Shown here: positions 18,258 to 27,710 of the stretch, piece after piece | Numbering within the stretch: position 1 is the first letter of the stretch | Layout: each line of letters begins with the position of its first letter | NCBI RefSeq assembly: GCF_020734105.1 | Contig: NZ_JAJAFR010000003.1 | Location: forward strand, 186,001 to 250,000 | DNA length: 64,000 nucleotides | Source: Alkalihalobacillus deserti | Lineage (GTDB): Bacteria; Bacillota; Bacilli; Bacillales; Bacillaceae_D | Direction: 5' to 3' | The notes under the pieces: model-generated | The model's database searches: none | Told to the model about the DNA's origin: nothing | The model's input: the letters and a program-made list of their open reading frames with translations, nothing else | Translations under genes and position numbers: made by a program

Positions 18258-19266
18258 GTCTATTCTTAGATCGTGTATGGAAGGGAACACCATGTCAGAA
18301 CAAGAAGCAGAGCAGGTCATGGACGAAATTATGAACGGTCAAGCGACACCGAGTCAGATTGCGAGCTTACTTACAATAATGCGGTTTCGAGGAGAAACCA
18401 TCGAAGAGATGACAGGATTTGCTCGCTCTATGCGAGCTCACTCGCTCCGAATCCCAACAGAAAACCTATCCGTAGTAGATACATGTGGAACAGGTGGAGA
18501 TGGCCTAAGTACATTTAATGTCTCTACAGCTTGTGCCATTGTTCTTTCAGGAATGGGTGTCCCTGTGGCTAAGCATGGAAATAGAGCTGTTTCTTCTAAA
18601 AGTGGGAGTGCTGATGTATTAGAAGAGCTGCAAATCCCTATTCAACATACGACGGAAGAAGCTAGACAGTCTTTAATTGATTCGAATCTATGTTTCTTAT
18701 TTGCACCTCTTTACCATCAATCGATGAAGCATGCTGTTACACCGAGAAAAGAAATTGGATTTCGAACGATATTCAATGTACTTGGGCCATTAGCGAATCC
18801 AGCTAATGCACAGCATCAATTAATTGGTGTTTATGATCATCAATTTGCTCTAAAAATGGCCGAAACATTATCGCGTTTAGGGACGACAAGAACGTTGTTG
18901 GTAACAGGTGGAGAAGGTCTTGATGAACTGTCGATCACAAGTGAATCAAAGGTAATAGAGGTGAACGGGAAGGAACAAACGACTTACACCATTTCTCCTG
19001 AAGATGTCGGATTAAAACGAGGATTGCTTGAGGAGATTCAAGTAAATACACCAGCTGAAAGTGCGCAATTAATCAAAGCCGTTTTAAAAGGCGAAGCGAA
19101 CGAATCGGCTACAGGAATTGTTACACTTAATGCTGCAGCTGCTCTTTATGCGGCAAAACGGGTGGCTTCGATTCAGGAAGGCATTGCGTTGGTAGATGAG
19201 GCTATCCAATCTGGAATAGTAAATCGTCATTATCATACATTGCAGGGGGAACAGCAACATGCTTAA
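18250..19266 (+). CDS. trpD: Anthranilate phosphoribosyltransferase
   Basis: TrpD attaches phosphoribose to anthranilate. The PRPP-binding loop DTCGTGGDG (about residues 78-86), the KHGNRAVSSKSGSADVLE segment and VLGPLANPA are conserved. ATG 18250 gives 338 residues and follows a perfect AAGGAGG (18234-18240); it overlaps the trpE stop by 8 bases. Confidence 0.97.
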   Translation: MFKSILRSCMEGNTMSEQEAEQVMDEIMNGQATPSQIASLLTIMRFRGETIEEMTGFARSMRAHSLRIPTENLSVVDTCGTGGDGLSTFNVSTACAIVLSGMGVPVAKHGNRAVSSKSGSADVLEELQIPIQHTTEEARQSLIDSNLCFLFAPLYHQSMKHAVTPRKEIGFRTIFNVLGPLANPANAQHQLIGVYDHQFALKMAETLSRLGTTRTLLVTGGEGLDELSITSESKVIEVNGKEQTTYTISPEDVGLKRGLLEEIQVNTPAESAQLIKAVLKGEANESATGIVTLNAAAALYAAKRVASIQEGIALVDEAIQSGIVNRHYHTLQGEQQHA

Positions 19267-20032
19267 GAAAATACTTGAAATCAAAAAAGAGGAAATTGCA
19301 GCTTTGATGTTACCAGAGCAAGTAGATGTGCCTCATTATTCTCTTTACGAAGCATTACAAACACCGAAGCGTTCGATAGGGTTAATTGCTGAAGTGAAAA
19401 AAGCTTCACCTTCTAAAGGGGTGATTAAAGAGCAGTTTGATCCAATAAAGATAGCAAAGGGTTATGAAGTTGGCGGTGCAGATGCGATTTCAGTGTTAAC
19501 AGATGTTCAGTTCTTTCAAGGACATAGAGATTTCTTAACCGCTATTAAAAAGACAGTTGCTCTTCCAGTTATGAGGAAAGACTTTATTATAGATAAAAAG
19601 CAAGTCGATGAAACAGTAAGAATGGGTGCGGATGCTATGCTGCTCATCGTAGGAACCGTACCGATTCTGCAAATAAAGGAGCTTTATGATTATGCTTACA
19701 GCCTTGGACTTGAATGCTTAGTTGAAGTTCATGCTAAAGATGAGTTAGAAGAGCTTTTAAAAACGTTCAGCCCCAAAATAATAGGTGTAAACAATCGTAA
19801 TCTTAAAACATTTGAAACTTCATTATCGCAAACGGAGGAAATGTCTGAGCTGATTCCAGGTGGAAGTTTATTTGTAAGTGAAAGTGGAATACACCTTAAA
19901 CAAGATCTTGATCGTGTTGGAAAAGTCGGCGCTGCTGGAGTACTTGTAGGGGAATCACTTATGCGTGCTGATTCCCCTGAAGTTGGAATTTCTACTTTAT
20001 TTGGAGGAGAAACCATTGCAACCTCTTCTTAA
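19259..20032 (+). CDS. trpC: Indole-3-glycerol phosphate synthase
   Basis: TrpC closes the indole ring from CdRP. A TIM-barrel protein of 257 residues, with LIAEVKKASPSKG (residues about 43-55), MRKDFIID, VEVHAKDE, GVNNRNLKTF and VSESGI as catalytic and phosphate-binding strands. It overlaps trpD and trpF, so the four genes are translationally coupled. Confidence 0.97.
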   Translation: MLKKILEIKKEEIAALMLPEQVDVPHYSLYEALQTPKRSIGLIAEVKKASPSKGVIKEQFDPIKIAKGYEVGGADAISVLTDVQFFQGHRDFLTAIKKTVALPVMRKDFIIDKKQVDETVRMGADAMLLIVGTVPILQIKELYDYAYSLGLECLVEVHAKDELEELLKTFSPKIIGVNNRNLKTFETSLSQTEEMSELIPGGSLFVSESGIHLKQDLDRVGKVGAAGVLVGESLMRADSPEVGISTLFGGETIATSS

Positions 20033-20654
20033 GTTATGTGGGAATCATTCCGCTGATGATACAGTCTTAGCATTAATGAGTACGACAGATTATGTTGGGT
20101 TTGTGTTCGCCGAGAGCAAAAGACAAGTGACGCGTGAACAACTAAAAATGTGGTTAATAAATCAAGAAAAAAAAGAAAAAAATTTTGTTGCCTTATTTGT
20201 AAATGAGACACCAGAGTTTATAAAAGCTGCTATTGCAGATTTGCCCATTGATATTATTCAGTGTCATGGAAATGAAACGGTTAAACAAATAGCAGAAATT
20301 AAAAAGGTTACTAGCTTACCAGTTTGGAAGGCCATTCACCACAATAATGAAGCATTGCAAGAAATGAAGACTTATCAAGGGCTTGTCGATGGCTATATTG
20401 TTGATTGTAAAGTTGGGAATCAGTGGGGAGGAACCGGTGTTTCTTTTGATTGGGCTTATATTCCTGCTTATTTAAATGAGGGTAGGAAGCAGGAAGTTCC
20501 TGTTTTTATAGCGGGAGGCATTAGACCTGATAATATTGATCGCGTTCTTAGCTATCAACCTGACGGAATTGATGTTTCAAGTGGAATTGAGGAAAATGGA
20601 AAGAAGTGTAATAAGCTAATAAGGCAGCTTGAGGAAAGGATGAATCGAATATGA
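20016..20654 (+). CDS. trpF: Phosphoribosylanthranilate isomerase
   Basis: TrpF isomerises PRA to CdRP. The catalytic cysteine is in LLKLCGN near the N-terminus, followed by [19 protein letters not shown] and the C-terminal GGIRPDNI and [17 protein letters not shown] 20016 (212 residues) was chosen: GGAGGAG at 20003-20009 lies six bases upstream and the N-terminus fits the family. The longer frame from ATG 19965 would sit inside trpC with no binding site. Confidence 0.94.
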   Translation: MQPLLKLCGNHSADDTVLALMSTTDYVGFVFAESKRQVTREQLKMWLINQEKKEKNFVALFVNETPEFIKAAIADLPIDIIQCHGNETVKQIAEIKKVTSLPVWKAIHHNNEALQEMKTYQGLVDGYIVDCKVGNQWGGTGVSFDWAYIPAYLNEGRKQEVPVFIAGGIRPDNIDRVLSYQPDGIDVSSGIEENGKKCNKLIRQLEERMNRI

Positions 20655-21853
20655 CAGCTATACATCCGGATAAGCATGGACGTTTTGGAGAATTCGGTGG
20701 GAAGTATGTCCCCGAGACTTTAATGAGTGTAATCGAGGAACTAGAAGTCGCTTTAGATGAAGCGATGGAAGATGAATCATTTAAACGTGACTATTTAGAC
20801 AATCTAAGAGAATATGCTGGTAGACCAACCGCTTTATCTTTTGCTGGAAATTTAACCGATACTCTAGGTGGAGCCAAGATTTATTTAAAACGTGAAGATT
20901 TACTTCATACGGGTGCACATAAGCTTAATAACGCGATGGGACAAGCGCTCCTTGCAAAGAAAATGGGGAAAACAAAAATCGTTGCTGAAACAGGTGCGGG
21001 GCAGCACGGTGTTGCTTCTGCAACAATTGCAGCTAGATTTGGACTTGAATGTAAAGTATTCATGGGCGAAGAAGACATGGAGCGTCAAGCGCTTAATGTG
21101 TTTCGAATGCAGTTGCTAGGGGCGGAAGTGATTCCTGCGATATCAGGTAGTAAAACTCTAAAAGACGCCACGAATGAAGCGATTCGCTACTGGGTTGCAA
21201 ACGCCGAGGATACGTTTTATTTAATTGGTTCTGTTGTTGGTCCACACCCTTATCCAAAAATGGTACGTGATTTCCAACGTATCATTGGAGACGAATCAAA
21301 AAAGCAATTTTTGGAACGTGAGGGAAGTCTTCCAAGTGAAATTATTGCTTGTGTTGGGGGCGGGAGCAATGCTATTGGCATGTTTTACCCTTTTCTAGAA
21401 GATGATGTTAAGTTAATTGGTGTTGAAGCTGCTGGACTTGGAGTTCATACGGACAAACATGCTGCAACGATTACTAATGGACGTAAAGGAGTTATTCATG
21501 GCTCATTAACCTATTTATTACAAGATGAGGCTGGTCAAATTACGGAGCCTTATTCGATTTCTGCAGGCTTGGATTACCCAGGTATTGGCCCGGAACACGC
21601 ATTTTTAGCTAGTAACGGACGAGTTACATACGAAGCCGTTACGGATCAACAAGCTTTAGATGCATTAAAACTCTTGTCTGAAAAAGAAGGGATTATTCCG
21701 GCGATAGAATCAGCTCATGCTCTAGCAAAAGCTCTTGAACGAGCAAAAGAATTGACACCAGACGATACGATACTCGTTTGTTTATCTGGTAGAGGAGATA
21801 AAGATGTTCATACATTAATGAAACACTTTCGAGGTGAAGAAAATGGCGAATAA
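20651..21853 (+). CDS. trpB: Tryptophan synthase beta chain
   Basis: TrpB condenses indole with serine using pyridoxal phosphate. The PLP lysine lies in [13 protein letters not shown] (about residue 91), and [12 protein letters not shown] binds the phosphate. [14 protein letters not shown] opens the protein, and the length of 400 is usual. The start overlaps the trpF stop (ATGA). Confidence 0.98.
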   Translation: MTAIHPDKHGRFGEFGGKYVPETLMSVIEELEVALDEAMEDESFKRDYLDNLREYAGRPTALSFAGNLTDTLGGAKIYLKREDLLHTGAHKLNNAMGQALLAKKMGKTKIVAETGAGQHGVASATIAARFGLECKVFMGEEDMERQALNVFRMQLLGAEVIPAISGSKTLKDATNEAIRYWVANAEDTFYLIGSVVGPHPYPKMVRDFQRIIGDESKKQFLEREGSLPSEIIACVGGGSNAIGMFYPFLEDDVKLIGVEAAGLGVHTDKHAATITNGRKGVIHGSLTYLLQDEAGQITEPYSISAGLDYPGIGPEHAFLASNGRVTYEAVTDQQALDALKLLSEKEGIIPAIESAHALAKALERAKELTPDDTILVCLSGRGDKDVHTLMKHFRGEENGE

Positions 21854-22646
21854 ACGTATGGAGATGGCTACGCAGTCTGATGCACCTTTATTCATTCCTT
21901 TTATTACGGCAGGGGATCCAACTGCTGACGTAACTATTGATCTTGCACTATGTCTACAAGAAGCAGGGGCATCTATTTTAGAATTAGGAATTCCGTATTC
22001 CGATCCTCTTGCAGATGGACCAACGATTCAGGCAGCGTCAAAACGGGCGCTTCAGGGCGGGATGTCGCTAGAAAGAGCTTTAAATCTTGTACCAGTGATG
22101 AGAGAACGTGGATTAACCATACCTGTTATTATTTTTACTTACTTTAATCCATTATTACAATTTGGAGAAGAACGGTTTGCGAATTTAGCGACTGAGTTAG
22201 GAATTGATGGGTTGCTTGTTCCTGACTTGCCATATGAAGAAAGTGATTACTTATCGAACCTTTGCGATGAAAATAATCTCTCCTTGATCTCACTAGTTGC
22301 ACCAACTTCTAAACAAAGGATGATTAAGATTGCTGAGCGGGCGAAAGGCTTTTTATATTGTGTTTCTTCTCTAGGAGTAACAGGAGCTCGGAATGAGTTG
22401 GATCCAAGGGTTTATGACTTCCTTAAAACCGTTCGTGAAGCCAGTCATATCCCTACAGCAGTTGGTTTTGGTATTTCTTCAGCCGAGCAAGTCAAGGCGA
22501 TGAGGGATCATGCTGATGGTGTGGTCGTAGGAAGTGCACTTGTTACAGAAATAGCGGCACGAGAAAAGGAGCTTACAAACAAGGAAACACGTGCTCAAGC
22601 TCTCCAAGAAATAAAAAAGTTTGTCTCATCACTAATTTCATCGTAA
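21843..22646 (+). CDS. trpA: Tryptophan synthase alpha chain
   Basis: TrpA cleaves indole-3-glycerol phosphate to indole, which passes to TrpB. The catalytic glutamate is in [15 protein letters not shown] and the aspartate in [11 protein letters not shown]; the phosphate site is VGFGISS and VVGSALV. ATG 21843 (267 residues) follows GAGGTGAAG in the trpB end; GTG 21834 is a less likely start. Confidence 0.97.
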   Translation: MANKRMEMATQSDAPLFIPFITAGDPTADVTIDLALCLQEAGASILELGIPYSDPLADGPTIQAASKRALQGGMSLERALNLVPVMRERGLTIPVIIFTYFNPLLQFGEERFANLATELGIDGLLVPDLPYEESDYLSNLCDENNLSLISLVAPTSKQRMIKIAERAKGFLYCVSSLGVTGARNELDPRVYDFLKTVREASHIPTAVGFGISSAEQVKAMRDHADGVVVGSALVTEIAAREKELTNKETRAQALQEIKKFVSSLISS

Positions 22647-22688
22647 CATATTAATGTAGGATATTTCTGATAAGATGAGGTGCTATGC

Positions 22689-23789
22689 ATGCAAGCAAAA
22701 CCACAATTAAACGGTTTGCCTTCTTATAAACCAGGTAAGCCGATTGAAGAAGTGAAAAAAGAGTTAGGTCTTTCTAAAGTCACTAAACTAGCTTCTAATG
22801 AGAACCCATATGGTTCATCACCAAAGGCGGTTGAAGCGATTCGAGAAATTGTCACGCAGACAGCTATTTATCCAGATGGGTACGCAGCTTCTATTCGTGA
22901 AAAGGTTGCAGCTAAACTAGGAGTTACGGAAAATCAACTTGTGTTTGGAAATGGTTCCGATGAAGTGATACAATTTTTATGTCGTGCATTCCTTTCATCA
23001 AATACAAATACGGTTACAGCTGACCCAACATTTTCTCAGTATAAGTTAAATGCGGCCATTGAAGGGGCTGAATTACGTGAAGTACCTTGTGTTGATGGTG
23101 TACATGATTTAGAGGCAATGCTAGAAGCTATTGACGAGAACACACGGATTGTTTGGGTGTGTAATCCAAATAATCCTTCTGGTACATATGTTGGTGAAAA
23201 AGCATTTATTAGCTTTTTAGAGCGAGTTCCTGCTCATGTTCTTGTTGTTTCAGATGAAGCTTACTATGAATATGTAACGGCTAATGATTATCCTGAAACA
23301 TTGCCTCTGCTAGAAAAGTTTGATAATTTAATGGTTCTGCGGACTTTCTCTAAAGCCTATGGTTTAGCAGCTCTTAGAATTGGCTATGGAGTAGCCAATC
23401 CGAAACTTATTTCAACGATTGATCCGGTTAGGCCGCCATTTAACAACTCTACTTTTGCCCATGTTGCAGCTGTTGCAGCACTAGACGATAATGAATTTAT
23501 CACCAATTGTGTTGATAAGAATACGAAGTCATTAAAGCAATTTGAAGGGTTCTGCCAAAAACACAATTTAAAATTTTACCCATCACAGACAAATTTCATC
23601 TTAATTGATTTTAATTGTGCTGGTGATGAGGTATTTGATTATATGTTGAAAAAAGGGTTCATTATTCGCTCAGGAGAAGCACTTGGCTTTCCTACTTGTG
23701 CACGTATCACAATAGGAACTGATGAACAAAATCAAGAATTGTTTTCCGCACTAGAAGAAATGCTTCAATTAAAAACAGTAGAACAATAA
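22689..23789 (+). CDS. hisC: Histidinol-phosphate aminotransferase
   Basis: HisC is a class II PLP aminotransferase acting in histidine synthesis and, in Bacillus, also on aromatic keto acids, which explains its place in the aromatic supraoperon. The lysine motif is [16 protein letters not shown], with [10 protein letters not shown] at the start and NPNNPSGTY in the middle. ATG 22689 gives 366 residues after GATGAGGTG. Confidence 0.96.
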   Translation: MQAKPQLNGLPSYKPGKPIEEVKKELGLSKVTKLASNENPYGSSPKAVEAIREIVTQTAIYPDGYAASIREKVAAKLGVTENQLVFGNGSDEVIQFLCRAFLSSNTNTVTADPTFSQYKLNAAIEGAELREVPCVDGVHDLEAMLEAIDENTRIVWVCNPNNPSGTYVGEKAFISFLERVPAHVLVVSDEAYYEYVTANDYPETLPLLEKFDNLMVLRTFSKAYGLAALRIGYGVANPKLISTIDPVRPPFNNSTFAHVAAVAALDDNEFITNCVDKNTKSLKQFEGFCQKHNLKFYPSQTNFILIDFNCAGDEVFDYMLKKGFIIRSGEALGFPTCARITIGTDEQNQELFSALEEMLQLKTVEQ

Positions 23790-23805
23790 TTTGTTTTGAG
23801 AAAAT

Positions 23806-23838
23806 CGTCTTTCATCAAAATTGAAGGGCGTTTTTTCT
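23806..23838 (+). terminator. Intrinsic terminator between hisC and tyrA
   Basis: CGTCTTTCA (23806-23814) pairs with TGAAGGGCG (23822-23830) with two wobble pairs, then six T. It splits the supraoperon before tyrA; only 26 bases separate it from the tyrA start, so tyrA and aroA must rely on readthrough or an internal promoter. Confidence 0.8.
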
Positions 23839-23863
23839 TAAGAGTTGCTGAAGGGAGCTTAAA

Positions 23864-24961
23864 ATGAAGCGAACGGTTTTCATCGTTGGTCTCGGGTTAA
23901 TTGGTGGTTCGATTGCTCTTTCGATACGAAGAGAGCATGATGTCCATATCCGCGGCTTTGACATTTCAAAAGAGCAGTTAAAAGTAGCTTTATCTTTAAA
24001 AATTATTGATGAAGTAGCTTCTACGATCGAAGAAGGGGTTAAGGAAGCAGATTTAATTATTTTCGCTACTCCGGTTATTAAGACAGAACAATTTATTCAA
24101 GAGCTTACACTTTATAGCTTGAAAGCTGGGGCTATTGTTACTGATGTTGGTAGTACAAAACGGCGTATCGTCGAACAAGCTGTTTGTCTGAAAGAAAAAG
24201 GCGTAACTTTTATTGGGGGTCACCCAATGGCAGGTTCTCATAAAACGGGTGTGGAGGCTGCTAGAGCCCATTTATTTGAGAATGCATTTTATATCTTAAC
24301 ACCTGTGAAAGGAACGGATTTGCGTTTAATTATTCAACTTCAAAATTGGTTGAAAGGGACAAAAGCGACCTTTATTGAGTTAACTCCTCAGCAACATGAT
24401 CGATTAGTTGGAGCTATCAGTCATTTTCCACATGTGATTGCTGCTAGTCTTGTTCATCAAATTGCGAAAATAGAAGGAGAAGACCCACTTGTTTCAAGGT
24501 TAGCTGCTGGGGGCTTTCGTGATATCACTCGGATCGCATCATCGAACCCTACGATCTGGAGGGATATCCTTTTACATAATAAAGAGAGTTTATTACAGTT
24601 ACTTGAATCTTGGACGAGAGAAATGGACTATATTAAAACCTTAATTGAGGAGGAAACTGCCGAGGCGATACATACTTATTTTCAAGACGCTAAAGATTTT
24701 CGGGATGGGCTCCCTGTAAGAGAAAAAGGGGCTATTCCATCTTTCTACGATTTGTTTGTGGATGTTCCAGATCATCCAGGTGTCATTTCAGATGTAACAG
24801 GAATTCTTTCTCAGCATCAAATCAGTTTAACCAATATTCGTATTTTAGAAACAAGAGAAGATATTATGGGGGTTCTACGGTTAAGTTTTCGTTCTGAAGA
24901 AGACCGGGAAAGAGCTCAAATTCATTTACAACAAGAAATGTACGATACGTATATTTTGTGA
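23864..24961 (+). CDS. tyrA: Prephenate dehydrogenase
   Basis: TyrA oxidatively decarboxylates prephenate to 4-hydroxyphenylpyruvate for tyrosine. The NAD-binding [10 protein letters not shown] is at residues 9-18, [12 protein letters not shown] and a helical dimerisation domain follow, and the last 75 residues ([17 protein letters not shown]) form an ACT domain likely to bind an amino acid effector. Length 365 is normal. Confidence 0.96.
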   Translation: MKRTVFIVGLGLIGGSIALSIRREHDVHIRGFDISKEQLKVALSLKIIDEVASTIEEGVKEADLIIFATPVIKTEQFIQELTLYSLKAGAIVTDVGSTKRRIVEQAVCLKEKGVTFIGGHPMAGSHKTGVEAARAHLFENAFYILTPVKGTDLRLIIQLQNWLKGTKATFIELTPQQHDRLVGAISHFPHVIAASLVHQIAKIEGEDPLVSRLAAGGFRDITRIASSNPTIWRDILLHNKESLLQLLESWTREMDYIKTLIEEETAEAIHTYFQDAKDFRDGLPVREKGAIPSFYDLFVDVPDHPGVISDVTGILSQHQISLTNIRILETREDIMGVLRLSFRSEEDRERAQIHLQQEMYDTYIL

Positions 24962-24972
24962 GGAGGAATAAG

Positions 24973-26265
24973 ATGAGTAGCGCTATTGTTAGTCAAATCA
25001 AAGTTGGTTTAAATGGTTCGGTTAAAATTCCTGGGGATAAGTCGATCTCACATCGCGCTGTTATGTTTGGTGCAATTGCAAACGGAACGACGACAGTTGA
25101 AGGATTCTTACCAGGAGAAGACTGCTTAAGTACGATTGCATGTTTTAAGAAGTTAGGTGTGACAATCGAACAAGATGGAGAAAAGGTAACGATTGAAGGA
25201 AATGGATGGGATGGCTTATCAGAACCGAGTGACATTCTAGATGTAGGGAATTCAGGAACGACAACTCGCTTAATGCTTGGTATTTTAGCAACTCGCCCAT
25301 TTCACTCGGTTGTAATAGGTGATGACTCGATTGCTAAGCGTCCGATGGCGCGTGTAACAGAACCTTTGCGTAGTATGGGGTCAACGATTGACGGTCGTGA
25401 TCATGGAAATTACACGCCTCTATCAATACGTGGTGGAGCAACAAAAGGAATAGCCTATCAATCGAAAGTTGCAAGTGCACAGGTGAAGTCTTGTATTCTT
25501 TTAGCTGGATTGCAAAGTGAAGGAACAACATCTGTAAGTGAACCGGCCCTGTCTAGAGATCACACAGAAAGAATGCTTGAAGCGTATGGAGTCGAAGTAA
25601 AGCGCGATGGCTTAACTGTTTCAGTAGAGGGCGGACAAGCGCTAACCGCGCAACATATTGTTGTGCCAGGGGATATTTCTTCAGCTGCCTTTTTCTTAGT
25701 TGCCGGAGCTATTGTTCCAAATAGTAATATCACTTTAACGAATGTAGGTTTGAACCCTACAAGGTCTGGTATAATCGATGTGTTACAGCAAATGGGGGCA
25801 AACCTTTCTATTGAAAATGAAAGAATGGCTGGTGGCGAGCCAATTGCTGATATCACTATTTCTACTTCCAATCTAAAAGCAATTGAAATTGGTGGAGATC
25901 TTATTCCAAGGTTAATTGATGAAATTCCAGTTATTGCTGTTCTAGCAACGCAAGCCGAAGGTAGAACGATCATTCGCGATGCGGAGGAATTGAAAGTTAA
26001 AGAAACCAACCGAATTGATACTGTCGTTAGTGAGCTAAAGAAGCTAGGAGCAAGTATTGAAGCAACAGAGGACGGAATGATGATTGAAGGTCGTACACCT
26101 TTAAACGGGGCGAAGGTGAGTAGTTTTGGAGATCATCGGATTGGCATGGCGATGGCTATTGCTGGTCTTATCGCTAATGAAGAGGTAATGATCGAGCGTA
26201 GCGAGGCCATTGCTGTTTCCTACCCTACCTTTTTTAACGATATTGAGAAATTACAAAGCAAGTAA
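24973..26265 (+). CDS. aroA: EPSP synthase (aroE in B. subtilis naming)
   Basis: 3-phosphoshikimate 1-carboxyvinyltransferase makes EPSP, the precursor of chorismate. [12 protein letters not shown] (about residues 17-28), [10 protein letters not shown] (about residues 91-100) and the C-terminal [16 protein letters not shown] are conserved. ATG 24973 with AGGAGG at 24961-24966 gives 430 residues. The sequence has the NSGTT form of the PEP loop, unlike the NAGTA form of E. coli. Confidence 0.97.
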   Translation: MSSAIVSQIKVGLNGSVKIPGDKSISHRAVMFGAIANGTTTVEGFLPGEDCLSTIACFKKLGVTIEQDGEKVTIEGNGWDGLSEPSDILDVGNSGTTTRLMLGILATRPFHSVVIGDDSIAKRPMARVTEPLRSMGSTIDGRDHGNYTPLSIRGGATKGIAYQSKVASAQVKSCILLAGLQSEGTTSVSEPALSRDHTERMLEAYGVEVKRDGLTVSVEGGQALTAQHIVVPGDISSAAFFLVAGAIVPNSNITLTNVGLNPTRSGIIDVLQQMGANLSIENERMAGGEPIADITISTSNLKAIEIGGDLIPRLIDEIPVIAVLATQAEGRTIIRDAEELKVKETNRIDTVVSELKKLGASIEATEDGMMIEGRTPLNGAKVSSFGDHRIGMAMAIAGLIANEEVMIERSEAIAVSYPTFFNDIEKLQSK

Positions 26266-26273
26266 CAAGCCAC

Positions 26274-26316
26274 AAGGGGATTTAGGTCATAACTTGATTT
26301 AAGTCCTCTTTTCTTT
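26274..26316 (+). terminator. Intrinsic terminator at the end of the aromatic operon
   Basis: AAGGGGATTTA (26274-26284) pairs with TAAGTCCTCTT (26300-26310), 11 bp with two wobbles, followed by TTCTTT. Confidence 0.8.
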
Positions 26317-26383
26317 ATAAAAATCGGAAATCTAAATTTTTTTATTGACTGGAATAAAAAATAATGAACATCATTTTACGAAT

Positions 26384-26481
26384 AAAAAAAGCTCCTCACC
26401 GAAAACGTAAGCGTTTTCAATAAGGAGTTTAGCAAAGGCTAAAAGTTGTATGGATAGGAGTGGAGAGAAACCATACGCTTA
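26384..26481 (-). ncRNA. Candidate small RNA, about 95 nt
   Basis: Transcribed leftwards from a consensus promoter (26488-26515), this stretch has three hairpins and no credible ORF. Hairpin 1: GTATGG (26476-26471) and CCATAC (26453-26448) enclose a 17-nt loop made almost only of C and U, with a core CTCTCCACTCC that is complementary to Shine-Dalgarno sequences. Hairpin 2: 6-bp stem (26443-26438 with 26433-26428) and a 4-nt loop. Hairpin 3: outer stem CTCCT (26427-26423) with AGGAG (26396-26392), inner stem GAAAACG with CGTTTTC (26418-26401), then seven U at 26390-26384, forming an intrinsic terminator. Such a layout is typical of base-pairing regulatory RNAs in Firmicutes. I do not recognise it as a named family. 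The targets are unknown. Confidence 0.65.
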
Positions 26482-26487
26482 ATTCTT

Positions 26488-26515
26488 ATTATAACTAGAT
26501 CTTGAAAGATGTCAA
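26488..26515 (-). promoter_or_regulatory. Consensus sigma-A promoter of the candidate small RNA
   Basis: On the minus strand TTGACA (26515-26510) and TATAAT (26493-26488) both match consensus exactly, with a 16-bp spacer. No protein gene lies downstream for over 300 bases on that strand. Confidence 0.8.
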
Positions 26516-26624
26516 TAGAGTAATGCGAAAATTATGAATGGAAAATTAATTTTTTCGATTTGTTGTTCTGTTTTGCTAATTTTTCTCATAGCTTGTCTAT
26601 ATCAAGCTGTAGGAGGAATAAGAG

Positions 26625-27584
26625 ATGTACTTATTAGACAAAGCGACAAAAGTAGACGAAGAAGTAAATACACTACGTTCCTATTTAATTAAAGATGGGC
26701 AAATCCAATATACAACTTCTACTTTTGATAAATGGAATAAAAGCCGTGTAGCGATGAATGGTACACTAATGACAAATGGAAGAATCACTTTTGATGATCA
26801 GATGTTAAACTGTTTGAACTTTCGAGATTTTCAAGAACATCAAACTCAATTAATTACAAAAGGTTTTACTACTGTTACTGTTGCCCCATTAGTGAAATAT
26901 GAAAAACAAATTGAGGCCGAATTCAAACGGTCGAAACATGCATTAGCGAGTAGTACACTAGATTTTGTAATTGGACTCACTTTACCAATTAATTTGTTGC
27001 GGACTTCTGTATTGCGATTATGTCAAAATTTACGTATTCCTTTTCTACGAATTCAAATTCAATCATTCAATGAAATTAGAAAACTCCCGTGGACACATTT
27101 ATCACAAACTTTATTAACGTATCCAATTGTCCTCATTCCAGTGATGGAACCTTCATCTATGAAGCTTGAAAATGTCCTGACAAAAGAGTGGGAGACACAT
27201 TGTGCAACCTTTCAGATTCACACTGCAACTTCACTACAACCATTGGAGAGTTGGACTAAACCATTGTTACAAAAAGTTGGATTATATCCACGTAAAGGAA
27301 CGCTGTTAAATGGCAGTGATGCAGATTATTTGCTTTTTCATGAAGAAAACAAAAATAATCATCATTTTATAGAACAAAAAGTTGCATGGGAAGATCAGAA
27401 TGTTTATCATAAGAAAGAACCGGTTATTGTTGTGATGAAAGGTGAAATTGTAAAATCAAATGACACAATTTCACTCAGGCCCGGATTTGGACGGTTAGTT
27501 GAGGTGGTTAGACCAGGAAGATTTTTGTCATTATCAGAAGCCTCAGATACCGATCAACTATTTCAACAATCTAGTGGAAGTTGA
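26625..27584 (+). CDS. Degenerate amidohydrolase-like protein, unknown function
   Basis: The 319-residue protein has the outline of the dihydroorotase/dihydropyrimidinase superfamily. The start resembles the small beta domain (SYLIKDGQIQ), and the end has VGLYPRKGTLLNGSDADYLLF and VIVVMKGEIV, like the family's C-terminal strands. The metal-binding H-x-H that should follow the first beta domain is missing; that place reads TLMTNGRITFDD. No other metal-ligand pattern is clear, so hydrolase activity is doubtful. AGGAGG (26611-26616) precedes the ATG, and a dyad AGCTTG/CAAGCT (26590-26608) lies just before it. B. subtilis has no gene here between aroE and ypiA. Confidence 0.75.
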   Translation: MYLLDKATKVDEEVNTLRSYLIKDGQIQYTTSTFDKWNKSRVAMNGTLMTNGRITFDDQMLNCLNFRDFQEHQTQLITKGFTTVTVAPLVKYEKQIEAEFKRSKHALASSTLDFVIGLTLPINLLRTSVLRLCQNLRIPFLRIQIQSFNEIRKLPWTHLSQTLLTYPIVLIPVMEPSSMKLENVLTKEWETHCATFQIHTATSLQPLESWTKPLLQKVGLYPRKGTLLNGSDADYLLFHEENKNNHHFIEQKVAWEDQNVYHKKEPVIVVMKGEIVKSNDTISLRPGFGRLVEVVRPGRFLSLSEASDTDQLFQQSSGS

Positions 27585-27602
27585 CTTTACACTTGGACAT
27601 TG

Positions 27603-27638
27603 AAACCGTCATTCAATAGAATGGTGGTTTTTCTTTCT
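27603..27638 (+). terminator. Intrinsic terminator
   Basis: A 12-bp stem, AAACCGTCATTC (27603-27614) with GAATGGTGGTTT (27619-27630), 4-base loop, then TTCTTTC. Confidence 0.85.
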
Positions 27639-27710
27639 CTAATCGAAGGTCGTATGTGTTTTTAGTGTCGAAGTGTGAATCATGGTTTTTAAACATTGGA
27701 GGAATTATAC

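Noticed and set aside
26405-26419. CcpA cre-like site on the plus strand (one mismatch to the WTGNAANCGNWNNCW pattern)
   Set aside because: The palindrome is fully explained as the stem of the minus-strand terminator of the candidate small RNA, and it lies more than 200 bases before the next gene.
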